This document shows, piece by piece, positions 59,615-64,000 of a DNA stretch of 64,000 nucleotides. Below the pieces are notes generated by a model that saw only the letters and a program-made list of their open reading frames with translations, did not search any database and was not told the origin of the DNA. Location of the stretch: the NCBI RefSeq assembly GCF_029714425.1, contig NZ_CP121668.1, positions 4,113,501 through 4,177,500 on the forward strand, written 5' to 3'. The first letter of the stretch is position 1, and each line of letters opens with the position of its first letter. The position numbers and the translations under genes are program-made. This DNA is from Bradyrhizobium sp. CB2312. Lineage in GTDB: Bacteria; Pseudomonadota; Alphaproteobacteria; Rhizobiales; Xanthobacteraceae.

Positions 59615-60945
59615 AATCCTCAATGGCCCGCGCGCTTGTGTGCTCGTCGCTGCTGTGTCTTGCCGGCTGCGATGACGGCAGCGGCGATCCCAAGGCCCAA
59701 ATCGGCGCCAATCCAAAACTGCCCGACATCCAGCAATATTGGCTGCCGCCGATGCACATCGCGCGCATCGTCGGCTGGAAGAAGGACGAGACGCCGACGG
59801 TTGCCCAGGGGCTCCAGGCCAAGGCCTTTGCCACGGGTCTCCAGCATCCCCGCTTCCTCTACGTTCTTCCCAATGGGGACGTGCTGGTGGTGGAATCCAA
59901 GGCGCCGAAATCCGCTCCGATCAAGCGGCCCAAGGAAATCGTGATCGGCTATGTCGAGTCCTGGGCGACGTCGGGCGGCGATACTGGACCGAGCAATCGC
60001 ATCACGCTGTTGCGCGACACCAACGGCGACGGTGTTCCGGATACGCAGAGCGTCTTCCTCGATCATCTCAATTCGCCCTTCGGCGTCGCGCTGGTTGGCA
60101 ACGATCTCTATGTCGCCAACACCGACGCGATCGTCAGATATCCCTATACGGAAGGCGACACCAAGATCACCGCGCCGGGCACGGTGTTGACGCCGCTGCC
60201 GGGCGGGCCGATCGACCACCACTGGACCAAGAGCCTGGTCGCGAGCCCCGATGGCTCGAAGCTCTATGCCGGGGTCGGCTCCAACAGCAACATCACCGAG
60301 AACGGCATGGAGGCCGAACACAATCGCGCCGCCATCCTCGAGGTCGACCGCGTCAGCGGTCGCTGGCGCATCTTTGCGAGCGGCCTGCGCAATCCCAATG
60401 GCCTCAGCTTCGAGCCGCAGACCGGCGCGCTGTGGACGGTGGTGAACGAGCGCGACGAACTCGGTCCCGATCTCGTGCCCGATTACATGACCTCGGTGAA
60501 GGACGGCGGCTTCTACGGCTGGCCCTACAGCTATTACGGCCAGCATATCGATCCCCGCGTCAAGCCCGAGCGGCCCGATCTCGTCGCCAAGGCGATCGTG
60601 CCCGATTACGCGCTGAGCTCGCATGTCGCACCGCTCGGAATGGCCTTCTACACCGGCACCAGCCTGCCGAGCGCCTATCGGGGCGGTGCCTTCGTCGGCG
60701 AGCACGGCAGCTGGAACCGGCAGAATCTGAACGGCTACAAGGTCGTATTCGTGCCGTTCGCGGACGGCAAGCCGAGCGGCCCCGCGCAGGACGTCGTGAC
60801 CGGCTTCCTCGACAACGACAACCACGCGCGCGGCCGCCCCGTCGGCGTCGCCATCGACAAATCAGGCGCGCTGCTGGTCGCCGACGACAGCGGCAACACG
60901 GTGTGGCGCGTGACCGCCGCGCACCCGCAGCTCACGCAACGGTAG
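59611..60945 (+). CDS. PQQ-dependent sugar dehydrogenase-like lipoprotein (L-sorbosone dehydrogenase type)
   Basis: A 444-residue exported protein. The signal is a lipoprotein type ([11 protein letters not shown], lipobox LAGC). The mature protein is a six-bladed beta-propeller of the soluble glucose/sorbosone dehydrogenase family: [80 protein letters not shown] and [20 protein letters not shown] are characteristic. The His and Arg residues that contact PQQ in Gcd-B appear to be present. It would oxidise a sugar aldehyde in the periplasm, passing electrons to the respiratory chain with the DUF2231 partner. Confidence 0.87.
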   Translation: MKSSMARALVCSSLLCLAGCDDGSGDPKAQIGANPKLPDIQQYWLPPMHIARIVGWKKDETPTVAQGLQAKAFATGLQHPRFLYVLPNGDVLVVESKAPKSAPIKRPKEIVIGYVESWATSGGDTGPSNRITLLRDTNGDGVPDTQSVFLDHLNSPFGVALVGNDLYVANTDAIVRYPYTEGDTKITAPGTVLTPLPGGPIDHHWTKSLVASPDGSKLYAGVGSNSNITENGMEAEHNRAAILEVDRVSGRWRIFASGLRNPNGLSFEPQTGALWTVVNERDELGPDLVPDYMTSVKDGGFYGWPYSYYGQHIDPRVKPERPDLVAKAIVPDYALSSHVAPLGMAFYTGTSLPSAYRGGAFVGEHGSWNRQNLNGYKVVFVPFADGKPSGPAQDVVTGFLDNDNHARGRPVGVAIDKSGALLVADDSGNTVWRVTAAHPQLTQR

Positions 60946-60975
60946 CCACGGATGAGAGAGCTGGAGGAGGAGATC

Positions 60976-61179
60976 ATGGGCCTTGCTCAATACGCGATTG
61001 TCCCAGTGCAGGACGAATGGGGCGTGCTGCACGATGGCGACGTCAAGAGCAGATATGCCACCAAGGAAGCCGCGTTCGAGTCGGCGATCGCGGCAGCGTC
61101 CCTGGCGCTGCGTGAGGGCCACGAAGTCCATGTCAGCGTGCCCGGCCGCGACGCCGGGGAGAACGCGCTGGGAAGCTAG
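60976..61179 (+). CDS. DUF2188-like small protein
   Basis: A 67-residue protein. ATG 60976 has a very strong site, GGAGGAGGAGA, upstream. The core YAIVPVQDEWGVLHDGDVKS, then ATKEAAFESAIAAASLALRE and HEVHVSVPGRDAGE matches the DUF2188 pattern (W-x-V-x-x-x-G ... K-x-x-A ... ). Function is unknown; the family occurs in stress-related contexts in Rhizobiales. Confidence 0.7.
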   Translation: MGLAQYAIVPVQDEWGVLHDGDVKSRYATKEAAFESAIAAASLALREGHEVHVSVPGRDAGENALGS

Positions 61180-61555
61180 CTTCATCGTCGCGTGACCTGA
61201 ACAAGGTCAGGATCTGACGACCGCCGCCGCTGCAATCGACCATCCGCGCTGACGCGTGCCGGAACGATTGTTTGAACGATCGATGAATCCAGCGGTCGCA
61301 TCCACTCTATGGCTGGCCTATCGCGGCTCCGCGAGCGACCGGGCAAGTACGCCGCCGGCGCTAGCATGCTCCAAATCTCATTCGCAGTCGTACAATCTCG
61401 ATATTCTGGTTGACGTGTAAGCATCCAGTGGTTGTATTGGGCCCTCAGAGCTCGGAGCATGAATTTGCGGGAGAGGGAAGCCAACCTGTCGCTCGCGCGG
61501 CCGCATGCGTGATGACGGCCTGTCCGGCTGGACCAGGGGCGAGTGAGGTGAGGTG
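61180..61555. other. Intergenic region upstream of the Rieske gene
   Basis: This 376-base gap holds no gene I can support. An antisense ORF of 129 codons covers most of it but has no protein-like features (rich in Arg, Ser and Pro, no motif). It probably contains the promoter of the Rieske gene. Confidence 0.4.
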
Positions 61556-62601
61556 ATGGTGATCGCGTCAACCTGGGACACCGAGAGAGCCGATTATCGC
61601 GCCATCGTCAACGAATGGCACGTGGTCCGCCGGAGCGAGGAGGTCGCCGAAGGCGCCATCGTGCCGGCGTGCCTGCTCGGCGAGGATATCATCCTGTGGC
61701 GCCATGACGGCGAGGTTCACGCCTGGAAGGACTATTGCCGTCATCGCGGTGCGCGCTTGTCGCTCGGCTGGGTGAAGGACGGTTGCGTGTCTGCCCCTAC
61801 CATGGCTGGGAATACGGCACCGATGGAGCCTGCCGCCGTTACCCGGCTCATCCGACGACCCGGCCGACGAGCCGAGCCGCGGCATTCCGCCATCACGCGG
61901 TCGAGCGATATGGATACATTTGGGTCTGTATGGGCAATCCAGTCGCCGCTGTTCCTCCGTTTCCCGTTTGGGAGGATGCGACCTATCGCAAGGTCCAGGC
62001 CGGGCCGTACTACTACAACGCAAATGCGCTTCGTGCCGTGGAGAACTTCCTAGACCCGGCGCACTTTCCGTTCGTGCACGCCAACCTCAATGGCAACCCC
62101 GATGATCCCGACGAACTCGTGGATTACGATGTCGTGTTGACGGATGAAGGTTTGCGCACGAGCGAGATCACCTTGTTTCAGCCCTACGGCGATCATCGCG
62201 GCATTCCCATCACGGCGGGCTATCATTACTACTGCTTCCGCCCCACGACGGCCTATTTCAACAAGAAGACCGGCGAGGTTGAGCGCTTCTGCACGTTCAT
62301 GGCCGTCACGCCGATCGATCTGGAAAATTGCGCGCTGCATCTGACCGCCGCCATCAACTATGGCTTTGATGTCGGCGTCGAGCAGATCGTGGCGCGCCTG
62401 GACAAGGTGTACGAGCAGGATCGCGTGATCGTCGAGTCGCAACGCCCGAAGACTTTGCCGCTTCATCCCAAGGACGAGATACATCTGAGAAGCGACCTTC
62501 TCGGCGTGGAGTATCGCCGCTGGCTTCGTGCTTTGGCGGGTGACGGACCCATGCCGGATCGCGCGCAAGAGGCGGCGGCCGAGGGCGCGGTCGCAGACTG
62601 A
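61556..62601 (+). pseudogene. Rieske non-heme iron oxygenase, broken by a one-base shift
   Basis: Two overlapping frames together encode one Rieske oxygenase alpha-subunit-like protein. The first frame (from ATG 61556) holds the N-terminal region and the first cluster motif, DYCRHRGARLSLGW (C-x-H). The second frame has the second cluster motif, VCPYHGWEYGTDG (C-x-x-H), and the catalytic-domain metal site ENFLDPAHFPFVHANLNG (D-x-x-H-x-x-x-x-H), and runs to 62601. The switch falls within about 61785-61800, and one missing base would restore the protein. No programmed-frameshift signal is visible. It is either a genuine inactivating mutation or an assembly error. The MHS transporter that follows suggests that both handled the same aromatic or betaine-like compound. 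Confidence 0.85.
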
Positions 62602-62881
62602 GTGACCGGGCGAAGCGCAGTACGACTGATATTGAAGAAGGCGCTTTGAGAGCGGTGGGCTTCGCACGTTCGATCGCATAAAATAACATCATGTTAGGTT
62701 TATCGAATAACTGGGTAATTGTGTTAGCCCGGCGAAAGCCTATTGTCGCAATCAATCAGAGACCCCATCGGCAGTGACGAGCGCTCGCGAAGCTTTCGCA
62801 GAGCGGGCGGAGAGTGCTGCCCAATTTCTCCAAGAAGCCCGGCAACGGGACGTCAAAAAAACCCAGTGGAGGAACTTTGAG

Positions 62882-64000
62882 ATGACCGCGACCCGTCAGA
62901 CGAGTCAGTCCAGGAAGGCCGCTGCCAGCGGCTGGATCGGTTCGGCTCTCGAATATTATGACTTCTTCATCTACGCCACCGCCGCCTCGCTGATCTTCCC
63001 GCAAATCTTCTTCCCGTCGGAGAATCCGACCGTCGCCATCGTCGCATCGCTGGCGACCTACGGCGTCGGCTATGTGGCCCGGCCGATCGGCGCCTTCGTG
63101 CTCGGACATTGGGGCGACACCCATGGCCGCAAGACCGTGCTCATCGTCTGCATGTTCCTGATGGGCATCTCGACCATGGCGGTGGGGGTTCTACCGACCT
63201 ATCAACAGGTCGGCATTTTGGCGCCGATCCTGCTCGTCATCCTCCGCCTCGTGCAGGGCTTTGCCGTGGCCGGTGAAATCTCCGGCGCCAGCTCGATGAT
63301 CCTGGAGCACGCGCCGTTCGGACGGCGCGGCTTCTATGCGAGCTTCGCGCTTCAGGGCGTGCAGGCTGGACAGATCCTTGCGGCGGCGGTGTTCCTGCCG
63401 CTGGCGGCCTATATGCCGACCGAAGCCTTCAACAGCTGGGGCTGGCGAATTCCGTTCCTGCTCAGCTTCTTCGTCATCGTCGCCGGCTACATCATTCGCC
63501 GCGAAGTCGACGAAACCCCTGCCTTTGCCCGCGAGGGCGAGCGGGGAGAAACGCCGCGGTCGCCCATTGTTCAGGCCATCAAGCTGAGCTGGCGCGACAT
63601 GCTCAGGGTCATCTGCATGGCGCTGATGAATGTCATCCCCGTTGTTGCCACCATCTTCGGTGCGGCCTATGCGGTGCAGCCGGCCTATGGCATCGGTTTT
63701 GCCAAGGACGTCTATCTGTGGATCCCGGTCCTCGGAAACATGCTGGCCATATTCGTCATTCCCTTCGTCGGCAATCTCTCCGACAAGGTCGGCCGCAAGC
63801 CTCCGATCATCGTCGGCGCGCTTCTCTCCGGCCTGCTCGCGTTCGGCTATCTCTACGCCATCAGCATCAAGAACGTGCCGCTCGCGATCCTGCTGTCGCT
63901 GTTGATGTGGGGCGTCGTCTATCAGGGCTACAACGCGATCTTCCCGAGCTTCTACCCGGAGCTGTTTCCGACGCGCACCCGTGTGTCGGCAATGGCGATC
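62882..64000 (+). CDS. MHS-family symporter (MFS), truncated by window end
   Basis: The first 373 codons of a metabolite:H+ symporter, open at the window edge. GGAGG precedes ATG 62882. Features are ASGWIGSALEYYDFFIYATA in helix 1, GHWGDTHGRKTVLIVCMFLM, RLVQGFAVAGEISGASSMIL in helix 4, and FVGNLSDKVGRKPPIIVGAL. It is related to the symporter at 15063-16376 but not closely. It follows the broken Rieske gene by 280 bases and probably imports the Rieske substrate. Confidence 0.92.
   Translation, partial: MTATRQTSQSRKAAASGWIGSALEYYDFFIYATAASLIFPQIFFPSENPTVAIVASLATYGVGYVARPIGAFVLGHWGDTHGRKTVLIVCMFLMGISTMAVGVLPTYQQVGILAPILLVILRLVQGFAVAGEISGASSMILEHAPFGRRGFYASFALQGVQAGQILAAAVFLPLAAYMPTEAFNSWGWRIPFLLSFFVIVAGYIIRREVDETPAFAREGERGETPRSPIVQAIKLSWRDMLRVICMALMNVIPVVATIFGAAYAVQPAYGIGFAKDVYLWIPVLGNMLAIFVIPFVGNLSDKVGRKPPIIVGALLSGLLAFGYLYAISIKNVPLAILLSLLMWGVVYQGYNAIFPSFYPELFPTRTRVSAMAI

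Noticed and set aside
61182..61571. 129-codon minus-strand ORF in the gap before the Rieske gene
   Set aside because: No ribosome site, no motif and a composition of a random high-GC frame.

Overview
The window is a 64 kb stretch of high-GC alphaproteobacterial chromosome, almost certainly Bradyrhizobium or a very close relative. The best evidence is an intact copy of the tiny gene rreB at 56587-56751. It encodes a 14-residue peptide from a GTG start behind a 17-nt extended Shine-Dalgarno sequence, and it is known only from Bradyrhizobiaceae. Supporting signs are several Br-REP-like hairpin repeats, two copies of the AGCGTTTTC/GAAAACGCGTCAAAA intergenic repeat, and many small secreted or single-pass membrane proteins of the kind common in this genus. 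I see no phage, transposase, CRISPR array or rRNA operon. The region is ordinary core and accessory chromosome with three tRNA genes.

Layout. 1-6 kb: an interrupted GGDEF-EAL gene (in-frame TAG), a beta-lactamase-fold hydrolase, a nitroreductase, a HigBA toxin-antitoxin pair with a visible operator, and thrS. 6-14 kb: a secreted ClpP-fold protein, an MFS exporter, a small VasI-like secreted protein, a GrlR-family protein, a secreted alpha/beta hydrolase, an APC permease and an unknown secreted protein. 14-18 kb: a catabolic cassette (XRE-cupin regulator, divergent MHS symporter, MOSC protein, FMN/2Fe-2S reductase) that lacks an oxygenase. 18-22 kb: yidD, a second ClpP-fold secreted protein, a NifU/IscU-like scaffold, folE, hisI, and an SLT transglycosylase behind a CtrA box. 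22-27 kb: a signalling group (DUF2336, Hpt, CheY-like regulator, DUF2975 membrane protein with its HTH partner), a lipoprotein and nadK. 27-35 kb: an S10-family peptidase, a second beta-lactamase-fold protein, a TPR protein, and small secreted or outer-membrane proteins. 35-43 kb: very small ORFs, a chemoreceptor, a dienelactone-hydrolase-like protein, a methyltransferase/GFA pair, tRNA-Thr, secreted low-complexity proteins and tRNA-Tyr. 43-52 kb: rlmB, a luciferase-like monooxygenase, a LysR regulator divergent from an MFS-GAF-amidohydrolase operon, a UvrD-like helicase and a TMEM175-like protein. 52-57 kb: a YCII protein, a periplasmic binding protein divergent from a hybrid histidine kinase, rreB and tRNA-Gly. 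57-64 kb: gmd-fcl (GDP-L-fucose), DUF2231 with a sorbosone-dehydrogenase-like lipoprotein, a DUF2188 protein, a frameshifted Rieske oxygenase, and an MHS transporter cut by the window end.

How the genes work together. Housekeeping functions (thrS, folE, hisI, nadK, rlmB, yidD, tRNAs) are interspersed with regulator-controlled uptake and degradation cassettes at 14-18, 45-49 and 61-64 kb, and with signalling genes at 23-27 and 53-57 kb. Two coding sequences are visibly broken: GGDEF-EAL by a stop codon and the Rieske oxygenase by a one-base shift. The most unusual locus is rreB, which is present here with promoter, ORF and terminator all intact. The best candidates for new biology are the paired secreted ClpP-fold proteins, the binding-protein/histidine-kinase pair and the micro-ORFs.
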